From contig PDUO01000029.1 in assembly GCA_003008705.1 (NCBI GenBank), positions 631,321 to 695,320 on the forward strand: a stretch of 64,000 nt of DNA. Reading direction: 5' to 3'. The stretch is from Pezicula radicicola (taxonomy: Eukaryota; Ascomycota; Leotiomycetes; Helotiales; Dermateaceae). Numbering within the stretch: position 1 is the stretch's first letter; every line of letters starts with the position of its first letter. This document shows, piece by piece, positions 24,344 to 35,522 of the stretch. The notes under the pieces are model-generated. The model was not told where the DNA came from. It saw only the letters and a list, made by a program, of their open reading frames with translations, and did no database searches. The translations under genes were made by a program, and so were the position numbers.

Positions 24344-27300
24344 CTTGGTGTTATTACCAGAGTTCTAAAGTGTCACAAACTTAACTTCAGTAGCCCTATA
24401 AAAAGACCTCTGAGTAAGGACTACTAACGAGGAGGCGATTGAGGTCGCGTAACTGGAGAGGTGAACTGTATATAGAATTAGTATTGAACCTTCGAATACA
24501 ATTGAGTTGAGAGACCCAAAGAATACCTATATTAAAGTAGCACACCATATGGTATAGTATCAGACAATGGTACTGTGTGATGTGTCGAAGAGATGAACGC
24601 GTTGGGACCAAATTGAAAGAATAAGAGCGCGAACCAGCTCTGCTTTAAGTCGCGAGGCTGGACAGATTCTACTCCGGTATCTTGTTTAAAGCCAAACTTC
24701 TCTCACCAACAAACAACAATAACAGTAAGCCTTTGAGCAGGTACGTATGAATGCCTTGATATCTCCCTGAATCTCTGAACTGCTTTGAGTAACTCGAATA
24801 GGTCCTGGACAACACCACGACCGCTAGCAAAAGACCTCTGGTCTATGGGATACTTGTTGAATAACACACTTGATCGCGTATGGATGCTTTGTACCACCTT
24901 CTGCCAGTCATTGGGTCTGTTCGAGCAGTTCGACGAGAAGTTCTTGGCGTCAGTTCAACGACTTCTGAATGCCTTCAATCTCAGATCTCCGAGTGATAAA
25001 ATACTCCGTAATTTCCGCATCCTCTCGGTCCTTGCATAGTACTCTTTCTTCCATCCAGATGTTCCTTTTCTTCAGTTACCTACCCAAACAGCCTTGGTGA
25101 TATGGGATGAATTTCTTGGCACAAGGGACAAGTGGCAACGATTTTCACGGCACCAAATCAACTACCTCAATAGGCGGACGATGTCGGACTCCGAGCAACG
25201 TATACTAGAACGAAGATAGATACCAGAAATACAGCGTGGAAGATGAGGATATAAAGACGTTGAAGAGCAAGTATGTATCTTGGCACGCGATGAGTATGAT
25301 GGTGGGAGGCTGTGCAGCCGGTTATGAAGTCGTCAATCCACTACGAACATAGCCAATGAGCGACAGCGACGCCGTCGGCATAACCCGGCATCATGGCTAG
25401 TGACGACGATGATAGCAAACATAGCAAACCGAACTTTAAGCCCCAGAGGGCTATCCAAAATCATTCCTCCCGTCGAATTGTTGCACAATCATCACTCATT
25501 TCGGAACATTTCCACGCTCCTGTCTTTCGTACAATACGAGAAAACGGGCAGTGCAATATGAGCTTGTGCTTTGCCTCATCGAACAATTGAGAAGAGAGCG
25601 ACATGATGAGAATTATCGGAATGCTGGATACGTCGCAGAATAGGGGCTGTGTCTTCTCTCCGTCTTTGACTGCCGTGACACGAAAGCATTGCTCTGAGAG
25701 GGATTAATTTCTAATCGGATACTTCATGCATATGTGGAAATTGATAGGAAATAAGATTCAGGATAATCTCCACGAGACGCTCCTTTCTCGTATAGTGGAA
25801 GTACATGGTGGAATATGTTGCAGAAGGCTGCAAGCCTGCATAAGTCGTCTCCTCAGCCAGCGACTTCGCCTTGGAATGTGAGCAAGGCTTGCAGTCTCAA
25901 ATTTTCGATTTCTGAATCCTGCGGATCTGACATACTAGGAATAGTTGTGTGTTGGTCTGGAATCCTTTCGAGCACTCAAGGTTCACTTCCCTTCCCCAGG
26001 GCAAGTCTCTCTCCCAGGTGGAGTTTGAATCTGCCTTTGTCAACTTGTCCTTCGGCACTTATTTCTTCCCCAGCATACAGTAAGTGCGCTGCGATGACTT
26101 ACTTCTGTTGCAGAGGAGAAGGGTAGCTGCTATTTGTTTTCGGCACTGTAAGCAGGGTTGTGTTCTGTGTTCTATTGGGGTTTGTCAAAATATTCTCCCT
26201 TCGATGAGCTGGAGGAGTTATATGGATTTTAACTGCACACTCCGTGTAACAATTTGTTCTCACCCTTGGAGTGCTGGTGGTGGTATCGATCTGCAACTAT
26301 GACAGAAACTCGACAACAATCACTTTGTGCGAAGCGTACTGTCGGCCTCTTTAGTAATAGCTACACGGTTTCCCCTGTCTCATGATTCTACCTACCTCTT
26401 CGGCGTTTGTTCCCCAACGGATCCTACTACTTTTCCCACGAGGTGGTCTAGCAGAGTGTCCATTTAGGCTTTTGGAATTGCTTTTATGTTCACTACCGAG
26501 CGCAGCGCCTGAGATGATCAATGCTGGGATCTATCTATAAGGTGTCAAGTCCGAAAATGTGTTGTAAGAGTTTTGATTTCGAAACTAGAAAGAAGTCTGT
26601 ATGGAAGGTATATATACTGTCTAGGCAATCACATATTTCCAGCATTCGCTCCTCCTTCTTATCCCATCACACTATCATGTCTCACTCGAGCGCTCTAAAT
26701 TGTGACATTAGGTTTAGACTCTCGTCTTTTTCTCTTGAAAAAAAAAGGAACGGGGGGGTATCTACTCCTATCAGGCTGCCTTGAATTTGTTTACATTGCG
26801 CCACGCAGAAAACCTCTGGTTCTTCAGGATAGCGGTTATTTCGGACTTCGCCCTGTCTAACTTGCAACAAGAGGCTACCCTTAATCGCCATCGGTGGCTG
26901 CGAAGCTCTACATGAAGGACCTTCGTCTGTTAGGACTACTGGCTTGGCTTCTGGAGCCAAAAGTCTTGTTCAAAACGCCCAGATCTCTGCAAAAATGCAC
27001 ATAGCAACCCCGAAAGGTTTTTAATTGACTTATTGCGACAAATGAGAACTTTAAGACCCATATTACCCATAAGATCGTCCCAACCAGACCAAATCTATCA
27101 TCAACTAACTGTTCATTATTGAAGATTCGAGAGGCTACACCTATTTCCTCATCTAGCATCAACTCTCCCCGCAAAGATAAGCCCCGAGGTGGACGGAATA
27201 GGTCGCACTAGGGATTGTTTGTTTGCATACGCTCATACGGCATCGCATCCAATCAAAATGGTAGACGTCCATGACTGTATTTTTAGGCTAGTAAGATTTT

Positions 27301-27521
27301 AGTAAGGTACTGTACCACTGCATGGGTTATATCTCAACCTCAACATGCATTCACGATTACCATATTGCAGAGGACAACGGAAGATGGGGTTGCTGCATGA
27401 CATGACAGCAAGATAACAATTCTATTACTCCATACTCCGTACTCGAGTATACCTCATTAACAATTGAGAGCTGCTGAAGAGACAATCACTTCTTGACCTC
27501 AACAGACCACACTGCAAGAAC
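24344..27521. other. 3.2-kb gene-poor region with decayed frames
   Basis: No intact gene is supported. The first few hundred bases hold the promoter of the F-box/LRR gene, with a GAGTAACTC motif at 24787. From 25393 to about 25740 the plus strand shows coding-like pieces in two frames broken by stops (listed separately). The remainder, 25.8-27.2 kb, has only short frames on both strands. The last ~300 bp should hold the promoter of the monooxygenase gene. Confidence 0.5.
25393..25740 (+). pseudogene. Possible decayed coding fragment
   Basis: One frame from 25393 reads through an acidic start and FRTIRENGQ. A shifted frame continues as ELVLCLIEQLRRERHDENY and GYVAE before TAG, and then more protein-like sequence follows between further stops. 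The charged EQLRRER segment looks like coiled coil. A frameshift and at least two stops are needed to join the pieces. I do not recognise the family. It may equally be chance. Confidence 0.25.
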
Positions 27522-29284
27522 ATGGACGAATATGATCTCGTAGTCGTCGGCGCTGGTAAGTAATTCGACAGGTCTTGAGGAATATCCTAACAGTGATAGG
27601 GGTATTCGGACTTCCAGTAGCCAAAACATTCTTGGAAGTCCATCCTTCAAGACGATTGTTGGTACTGGATGCCGGCGAGACAATTGGGGGGACGTGGTCC
27701 ACCGAGAGATTGTACGATGGCCTACACACCAACAATCTAGTCGGCATGCTTGAATTCAGCGACTTCCCTATGGATTTTGAAACTTTCGGGGTACCGACTG
27801 GATCACACGTTCCAGGAACCGTGATGCACGATTACCTTGAGGCGTATGCAAAGCACTTCGGAGTTTTCGACAAGATCAAATTTCGTGCTACTGTGCAATT
27901 GAGTGAATTGAAGAACGACGGCACTTGGACTCTATCATATAATATTCACAATCCCCAAGATCCAAAATCAGAGCAACAGCACGTAAAGGTAGCTGCGAAG
28001 AAATTGGTATTAGCAACCGGCACAACATCACTACCAAACATACCATCGATAAAAGGATCCGAGACCTTCAACGGTGCAATAATCCACACCAAAGACCTAT
28101 CCATTCAAAACCAAAAGGTCAGTGATGAAATGAATGAAGCAAAGAACATCGTCGTACTCGGTGGCTCCAAGTCAGCTGCAGATACAATATACATGAATGC
28201 AACCCAAGGACGACACGTCGACTGGGTAATCCGCTCTTCAGGGAAAGGACCATCATGGCTCTCACCAGCCTACGTATCACCCCTCCAACTCCAATTCGAA
28301 AAACTAGGAACAACACGCTTCATGACATTTTTGAGTCCAGTATTTGACAACGACAACTACACCTGGATACGAACCCTCCTCCACCACACCAAAATTGGCC
28401 GAGCTCTCCTCCGAGGCTTCTTCAACATCATAAACAGCGATGTAATTACAAGTGGAAAATTCAACGATCATCCAGAAACGAAGAAATTGATACCGAGGAG
28501 TAATATTTATTGGTGCGGTACTTCTGTAGGAATTTTCAATTATCCTACCGATTTCTTTGAATTATTTCGGAAGGGACTTGTGAATGTCCATCTTGAAGAT
28601 ATCGATTCTTTATCTTCACATGCAGTTCATCTCTCAAATGGTCAAGATATACAAGCAGATATGTTAATCTGTGCCACGGGATGGAAACATACACCAACAG
28701 TAAACTTCTCACCAAGCAACATCACCGATAAAATAGGTCTCAGTACACTACCCCCAACCGATCCAAAAGTAAGAGCAGCAGATGCAGAAATAATGCGTCG
28801 ACACCCAGAACTCAAAAATCAACCATCAACATTCGGAGAAAACGGTTCAAGAAATCTAGAACAACCTTCTTGGTCATTATATCGAGGTACAATACCACCG
28901 GCATTTTTGCAATCTCGAAATCTAGCCTACTGTGGAATGACAATCGGGCTCCGAGGTTTCCTAATCGCTGAAATAACTGCGTTATGGATTATTGCATTTT
29001 TTGATGAGAAAATGAGTATGGAGATACCGAGTGAGGAGGAAGCGGAATGGGAGGCTTTGTTGCAGAATAGGTTTTATAGGTATAGAGCGCCTACTGGACT
29101 TGGTCCTAAGGGTTCGGATATGGTGTTTGAGATTGTGCCTTTTGTGGATACTTTGATGGGAGATCTTGGGTTGAGGGCTAGGAGGAAGGGGGGTTGGATC
29201 AGGGAGATTTTTGAGTGGTATGGTGTTGGTGATTATAATGGGGTTGTGGGGGAGTGGATGGGGAGGGAGAGGAAGAGTCTGTGA
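27522..29284 (+). CDS. FAD-dependent monooxygenase, FMO-like
   Basis: Exon 1 (27522-27555, 11 codons plus one base) and exon 2 (27600-29284) are separated by a 44-bp intron with branch site TCCTAAC; the product is 572 residues. The intron splits the FAD-binding motif, restored on splicing as VVVGAGVFGLP (GxGxxG-like). Then come GGTWS (about residue 52), an FMO-type signature FNGAIIHT (F-x-G-x-x-x-H), a second nucleotide site VVLGGSKSAAD for NADPH, and CATGW. These are the marks of class B flavoprotein monooxygenases that use NADPH and O2 to oxygenate small molecules. Substrate unknown. The exon-1 start is the only Met that restores the Rossmann motif. It is convergent with the Ser/Thr-rich gene, and no biosynthetic backbone gene lies nearby. 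Confidence 0.85.
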
Positions 29285-29467
29285 TTTATTTGTTTGTTGG
29301 GTTTGTTGGTTAGTTGAATGAAATAATCTATATGAAATATATAACACAAACCCTTACAAGCAACAAATAGCATTTCATATCATCATATATCATAACCACA
29401 AGACGTAATCCAATCCACCCTAAAAACGCCAACCAATCCTACCTAAGTAGTAAAAGGACAATCAATA

Positions 29468-30990
29468 TCAGAATAATAAACCGTAGAAACAGAGACCACA
29501 CACACCCAATACTGATAACGGAGGAGTATAAGCCTGGGAAGCAGAACCAGCATACAGAGTACAACTACCAGCAACAAAGCCCGCTAAACCACCCATGACA
29601 ACATAAGCTGTACTTTCGCAGCTACTCCTAGCTGCACATGCTTGTGTACAGAGTGCCATTGATGAATAACTCTTTGCTAGGAGTGTACCCGCGAGTCCAG
29701 ATACGGTATTGGAAATTCCACCTCTTACACAGGTTAATCCTGATATACTGACGTGTACAGTAGAAAATGCACTACTCGTTTAAATGTTGTAGACTATGGA
29801 TGGGATTGTGGTTGCTATGATGTTGTATATAGTTGATATTGAGACTGAAATACTCGTAATCATAGATATGGAGACTAATAGAGAGATTGCTATTGTTCTT
29901 AAAGTTGAAGCTGGGTTACTGATCGTGGAAATCAAGATTGATGGAGTGAGTGAATATAGTGCTGTAGACGATTGATGGCGTGGTTATTGTACTATAAGCG
30001 ACAGACACGCTCGTAGAAATGGGGAGTGATGTCGACGTAAAGGTTATTGTGATTGTGCTGGCAGGAGACTGAGATAACAACTGGGTAATAGTCTGGGTAT
30101 AATGACTAGTTTTAATTGGGGCTTGCTCCCCATTATCAGATCCTAAATTCACGGATGAGATTTCACCGGCGAGAGAGATAGTGGCATATTCGGTGAAAGT
30201 GATGTTTTGCGGGCTGTACCGGGTGATTGTTGCTACTCCTTGGGAGTTCATTTGGATAATAGTGGAGTATACTGTAGAGCCAGCCAGAGTAACGGGATCG
30301 CAACGTCCAACTTGTTGAGTTTGTACAGATATTGTAACGTAGTCTGTTGTTGTTGTTGTTGGGTCACCAGATATCGTGATGGTGTTTGCTGCAAGTGTTA
30401 TATAAGAAATGGATATGGAAGCACAAGGCTGAGAAAAAGGCCCAGAAGAAGACCCGAGATTATTCTGAAGACTCGACGAGGATGGATTTGAAGGCAGGTC
30501 TGCTGTTTTAGTTACTAGGAGGCCACTGGGTAACAAATTATTAGGCTCATCTGTACTCGAAGATGCAAATGTAGCTGTTTTTGAGGTAATACCGTTGGCT
30601 TCCGCTGGAAACCTTGATGATTCCACAGTATTAGCATCGTTGGTGTTCGCAAAAAAAAAAAAGTCCAGCGCCGACTGGGAAGCTTGGATGGAATTCAAGA
30701 TCGACGCCACTTCAGGCGGAAGAGGATTAGATGATATATTCGAAGCAGTCGTAGATAGACAGTTATCCAATGTAGACACAACCAGATTTACCCATTTACA
30801 GCCCGACTCCCTTGCTAAGTCCTGGCCTGAAACCGTGAAGCTAATGAATAATCTTTTGTCAACCACACAAAACCACGCATAGCCGCCATCAAAGGGCTGA
30901 TGTTGCCACAGAAGCTCCTCTTCAGCCGTAAAAATCTTGTAAATTTGCTGCCTTGAAAAACCTAGGTAGACTGGTTCAATTCCGAAGTAA
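29468..30990 (-). CDS. Ser/Thr-rich surface protein with GPI-like tail (5' end unresolved)
   Basis: A coding-like frame opens at 30990 just after a CTTTCAG acceptor and runs to 29920; a second exon covers 29771-29468. A GTAACC donor at 29919 and a TAG acceptor at 29772 join them in phase (148 bp). The N-terminal visible part has Cys residues and DGGYAWFCV, then VSGQDLA and a CKW...DNC segment, suggesting a small disulphide domain. The middle is rich in Ser, Thr and Ile with repeats such as PSIVYSTI. The end holds a Cys cluster (CTQACAARSSC) and a hydrophobic tail PLSVLGVCGLCFYGLLF compatible with GPI anchoring. No start codon or signal peptide was found, so an upstream exon is missing from my model. 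A run of twelve Ts at about 30649-30660 encodes Phe residues. See the finding on the possible frameshift alternative. Confidence 0.55.
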
Positions 30991-31767
30991 CTGAAAGCGA
31001 AAACCTAATAAACGAGGACTCTTAAGTTAAGACTGACGCATATCGAATGAGCACAGCTAGATCCGTTGAATCTTGCGCAAGAGGTGCACATATACACAAG
31101 CTACAGTTGGCCACAACCTAAGAGAGTCTTTTTTGAGCCTTGAAAATATCTCAAGCATACTGTATGCTGGTGATGACACCGTTTTAGCGCTCCTTGGGTT
31201 GCTCCACGATACTTAGTCGATGTAACATTAGATTCATATCCAAGGTCGAGAATATTATACTCAACGTACTCGTACTCATGCTAATAAATTTTAGTTCTTC
31301 CCTCACAATATTTAATTCCCACTGTAGAATGGGGATAGAGGACGTCTCGGCCAAGAAAGTCACCTAAGGCTGACATAGCCAAATCGAAGTTCATTACTCT
31401 TAAATGTGCTGCTGGAGGAGAGAGGATGTGGTGAATGGAGACTCTAGTTAATTGCTTCCATTAAATTTTGTCAGTGAAGTAGACATTCTGAAGAAGCAGC
31501 AACGCGAGCATACCTTAAATATATGTTATATGATTCCAGTTTTACTTTGTCACATACGGGACAAAAGTGCCTTTGTAGCGTGCAAAAATTATTAGCAGTT
31601 AGAAGATATACAGCTATAGCTACCTAATAGCCGCATCGTCTAGTATACCCGCGCTCTTTCTCCTCTAGCCAGAATTTATGAGCGAGAAATCGACCTTTTC
31701 AGATGCATTTCCTCACATGTAGCCACAAAGTAGCTCTTAGAAAAGTCCATCATCCTCAGGACTGTTC
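30991..31767. other. Spacer, possible missing first exon of the surface protein
   Basis: No assigned gene. The first exon and promoter of the Ser/Thr-rich gene should lie here, but no Met-plus-donor combination stands out. The other end is the 3' flank of the SRP19 gene. Confidence 0.4.
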
Positions 31768-32734
31768 TCACTTTTTCTTTTTCTTATCCTTCTTCTCCTT
31801 TTTGGGTTCAACAGCCGCACCTGCACCACTCCCGCCGGCCGCTGCCATCATACTTTCCATACCTGGTGGCATACCAGCCATACCGGCACCTTGCATTTCT
31901 GCCATCATGTCACGGAACATATTATCAGAGACACCTCCACCGCTCATCGCAGGACTATAGTACGGAACAATAGATCCAACTTTCCAACCCTTGGGCACAG
32001 CTGGGTGTGGGAATGGTTTCTTGGGATCAGGAGGAGGAACACCAGGCATTTTGATGATACTGCTACTTGCGATCGTGGCCGGATTCGCTTTAAGGTGTTG
32101 TGCGATGAGTATGTAGAGATGATGTTCTGCTCACAATCGTATCTTAGCATTCAATCTACATTTATACAACAAGGATGCCGCAGAAATTGAAATTGTTAGA
32201 GCTAAGTGAAGGGGCAGCAGGCATACTGTTCTTGACCATTTTATTGTTTCCACCCTTTAGCTGAACCTTTACTCGGCCCGGGTTGCCCCAGTCCTTTGGA
32301 TGCGTCTTCATAATCTCAAAACAACTCTGCAGATTCAGCCTCGAGCAAGCATTGGCGATTTCCCGCGCAATTGGATTCTCCACGGCGAGTTCCTTGCTAA
32401 CCCTTCGCCCTTCTGCTCTGGTGCGGTTCACATCAAAGTAGACCGGATAGATGCACTGGAAATCCTTGTACTTGGATTCATCCTCCTGGCTGACGAATTG
32501 GCGGGCATCTTGGAATTGATTTGGAAACGGTGCTCTTGCGTTGGTAGGAATGCTCGAGGGATTGGTTTGGGAAGCTTTCGCAGCTGCGGGAGTGGGTTTT
32601 GAGGAGGGCGCAGAGCGTGCTTTCAAAATTTCGCGCTCATCGAAGTCGGAATTCACATCTGAAATGTCACCTTCGGAGGGATCACTGGCGTCCAGGTCAC
32701 TGTCGCTGACCTCCTCTATACGTGCGTGAGACAT
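31768..32734 (-). CDS. SEC65: Signal recognition particle subunit SRP19 (Sec65)
   Basis: Exon 1 (32734-32227) and exon 2 (32126-31768) flank a 100-bp intron (GTATGC donor, GAGCAG acceptor, GCTAAG branch) and give 288 residues. After an acidic N-terminus, the SRP19 core starts at about residue 90 with [20 protein letters not shown] and runs through [13 protein letters not shown] and [15 protein letters not shown]; the splice then joins KMVKN to [16 protein letters not shown], a match to the end of the domain. A Met/Gly-rich stretch follows and the protein ends in a Lys-rich tail, as in yeast Sec65. SRP19 binds the SRP RNA S domain and helps load SRP54 for co-translational ER targeting. It is longer than the animal protein (about 144 residues) because of the fungal extensions. 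Confidence 0.92.
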
Positions 32735-33607
32735 GGTGCGGATGTCGTTGGAGGATGGTGGGGTTCTGGCGAGGCTGCGACTGATCGAGAACCGTGAACC
32801 AAGCTGGCCAACCTGATCGGGTGTAATTTAGTGTGTGCCACGTGACGTGACAAGACCCAAGGTCAACAAAGACAACCTCCAGATGTTAAGAATGCGAAGA
32901 ACTTTTTGATAGTAGCCGCGAATGATCGATCTTCTTGATCTGAATCCTGTGAATTTCGAGAGTCGGAGGATTGAATCCTGCGTAGTTCCATTTCCGCCAT
33001 TGGAAAGCCGTCTCGCTAATGTAGGTACAAACTCTCTATGGACAAGATGGGCGGGAACGAAGAAAATATATTCATGTTTGGGTCTTGTGAACAGGTGCCA
33101 CTACCTCAGGTAGGTTGCAAGTAATAGGATAAGCTCAAAGACTAATGTGCTTAGATACCACCTGAATGTAAGCATGCGGCGTGGAAATTGGCCAAAAGTG
33201 ATTTTTGATGTCAACGGTAGATATGGAATACGGTTTTCGTGGCGGAGCAAGTGCTGCGGATGTCAATATTCAGATGGTGGGATACACAACTTCCTAGTCT
33301 AGTAGTTTTCGAGGTCACAATGTTACAATCCTTCAAAACGCTTGGGGCTTAGGCCTATGGCTTCCGCATTATTTCGCCGAGTGGCATTTGCGCTGTTGTT
33401 CAACTTATTACAATAAATTGTAGTCTGTTGTGTCATTGATGAGGAGCCATTACTCACATATACCTAAAATCCCAAATAAGTGAGCGCATGTCGCAGAGCT
33501 TACAAATGCATCTTTTCCTCGCTTGCAAGATCAATCAAGAAAATTCCCAGGTATAATATCGCTGCCAAACGCCCTGGCAGTATATCCTTCCTTCACTACC
33601 GAATTAA
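32735..33607. other. Spacer between SRP19 and Pex22-like genes
   Basis: About 870 bp with no supported gene. Contains the SRP19 promoter; a CACGTGACGTGAC sequence near 32838 combines an E-box-like CACGTG with a CRE-like half site. Confidence 0.5.
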
Positions 33608-35030
33608 TCATTCCCTATTTTCAACCCTTCTTGCCCAATCATCACCTACTCTCAGACCCTCAACAACTACAACTCCTCTTCCACGCCCGACTCTTTCTTC
33701 TCTTTCCCACCAGTGCTCTTTTTTATCTGCTTGTTCGGCCTCGGATTCGCTGTCTGCTAGGCCACCATGTCCACCATCGGCACCAACAACTAGAATAACG
33801 TCTTGTCGGAGCCAGCTTTGTAATTGTGTGATTACGTCGCCTTGGTCGCCTGAGAGAGACTCTTGTAGATAGACGACTTCGGGGCCAAGGTGGCGGAGAA
33901 TGTGGACGTGCCCAGTTGGAGTTGTGAAGGGGAGAACCATTGTTTCCTTTTCAACCAGGCCGAGAGCTTCTGAGTAGACAGCGTTAAAGGCAGGGCTTGG
34001 AGAAGATGATGTTCTATTCGTGTTAGAGAAAGGTAGCACTGACGGACAGGCATTTATTAACTTACAGCGACCGCTCAAGCTCTTGAGTTGGAGTTTGACC
34101 CTGCTCGTAACCAATATTTTCGAAAGACGAGCCAAGAGATCCTCCAGGTGGACGAGAAGTTTGGGCATCTAGTGGATGTTCTTTTAAACCCGGTGCGTAT
34201 ATAAGAACAAAAAGCCGTATTTTTGAAAAGTCGGTATTGTGAGGTAGATAGGAAAGGATAGACTGTGTAATATCAGATTAGCAGAGGCCTCCGAGCAACG
34301 GTCATTGGGACCATACAGCATGCTCATGATGATAACCTTCATTGTCGCCCATGTCTCCCAGGCCTGTATCCGCAGACACCACAACTGCCACTGTCTTCCT
34401 CCGCCCATTGCCAGTTGCAGGTGCTCTCTGAGTAGGCAGAACGCCCGCTTGTGAGGACATGTTTTGAGGGGGGCCTGGACTTGCCCCAGGTCTGCGAGTA
34501 TCTGCTTCCTCCGACCAGGTTTCATGATCTTTATAAGCATGCTCGTCCTTCTCCCTAATACTTGCCAAAGCACTTCCAACGACAGCGCCTGCAGCAGCAA
34601 CCCCTGCAACGGCACTCCTACTCACACCGTCAAAGAACTGCTGCGGGCTTGGGGTCCTGCGCAAAGCTCCCGACATGCGCGCCATATAGCTTGCTGACTC
34701 TTCGGTTTGCATCTGCTCTGCTGTGCCATAGGCAGCTTCTCCAGGCCGTAAGTTAGCATATGAGGGAGGCCCTGTGCGGATGCTGCCATCGGGGTTGCGA
34801 CCATAGTCAGGCCTAACATGATCACCAGTGTATTCTGGTCCTTGTTCTGGTTCTGGCCCTAGGCCGTCTTTATCTTCGTCTTCGTCATTCCTCTCGCTCC
34901 ATATCCATGCTACGATTCCAACGGTCGCGATAGTTACTGTCAAGGCCAAAGGTAGCCAATATGTGAATGTGCCTCGGCGAGAGCTCCCAGCTGTGCGCTG
35001 ACGCTCGTATCGATCGTATGAGTATGACAT
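33608..35030 (-). CDS. PEX22: Peroxin-22-like protein
   Basis: Three exons, 35030-34317, 34262-34066 and 34013-33608, give 438 residues; introns are 54 and 52 bp and all phases agree. The first splice links HEHA to SILSYLP and opens the conserved stretch IRLFVLIYAPGL; the second leads into FNAVYSEALGLVEKE, LPFTTPTGHVHILRHL, VVYLQESLSG and WLRQDVILVVG. A single membrane helix (about 22-44) follows a short basic N-terminus, and an Asp/Glu-rich segment follows it. One N-terminal membrane anchor plus a soluble Rossmann-like domain is the layout of Pex22, which anchors the ubiquitin-conjugating enzyme Pex4 at the peroxisome and supports Pex5 recycling. The assignment rests on this layout and motif memory; a family search would settle it. 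Confidence 0.75.
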
Positions 35031-35522
35031 TTAGTTGGGAGGAATCATTTATTCCATTTGTTGCATACTCCCTCCTGCCAGCCTGCGTTTGAGTATGGTA
35101 AAAGGGCAGCAGTTGTACGAAATAACAGTGTCAACGAATGTGGGAATGGCACAGTACCGGTAGTGATAGCCATCACAACAAATGTCGAGGCTGGGATTAA
35201 ACCATGCCCTGATGAGTTGTTGATCCAATTGGGCCTAGCGCGTACTATTCTGGAATGACACGTGACATACCGAGTAGCCTTAGGTGAGTAATAATTTTGG
35301 TGTGACTTTCGAACCTTTGGGATTTCGAGCTCAGCTATATCACCACTTCTACAACACCCAAGGGCGTATACGGTTCGCAAGTTAAGCGACGCCAAATCTC
35401 CTTTCATCGGGCGTTCTCCCCATACCAGTTTCAGTCACAAAACGCCAGAGCGAGACCATATTCTTCACTACCAAATACCGCCCCTCCAACCCCACCAAGG
35501 CGTACTGCCTTCCATCATCACG
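35031..35522. promoter_or_regulatory. Bidirectional promoter interval, Pex22-like / eIF2B-gamma
   Basis: The two divergent start codons are 492 bp apart, so both promoters must lie here. A CACGTGACAT sequence occurs near 35260. No TATA box is clear on either side. Confidence 0.55.

Noticed and set aside
30867..30960. A monocarboxylate-transporter start (DGGYAW resembles the MFS motif DGGxGW)
   Set aside because: The sequence that follows has no membrane helices and runs into a Cys- and Ser/Thr-rich protein, so the resemblance is superficial.
35250..35410. A possible tRNA on the minus strand around GGTTCGAAAG
   Set aside because: The A-box-like and B-box-like pieces are only about 22 bases apart and no acceptor stem forms.
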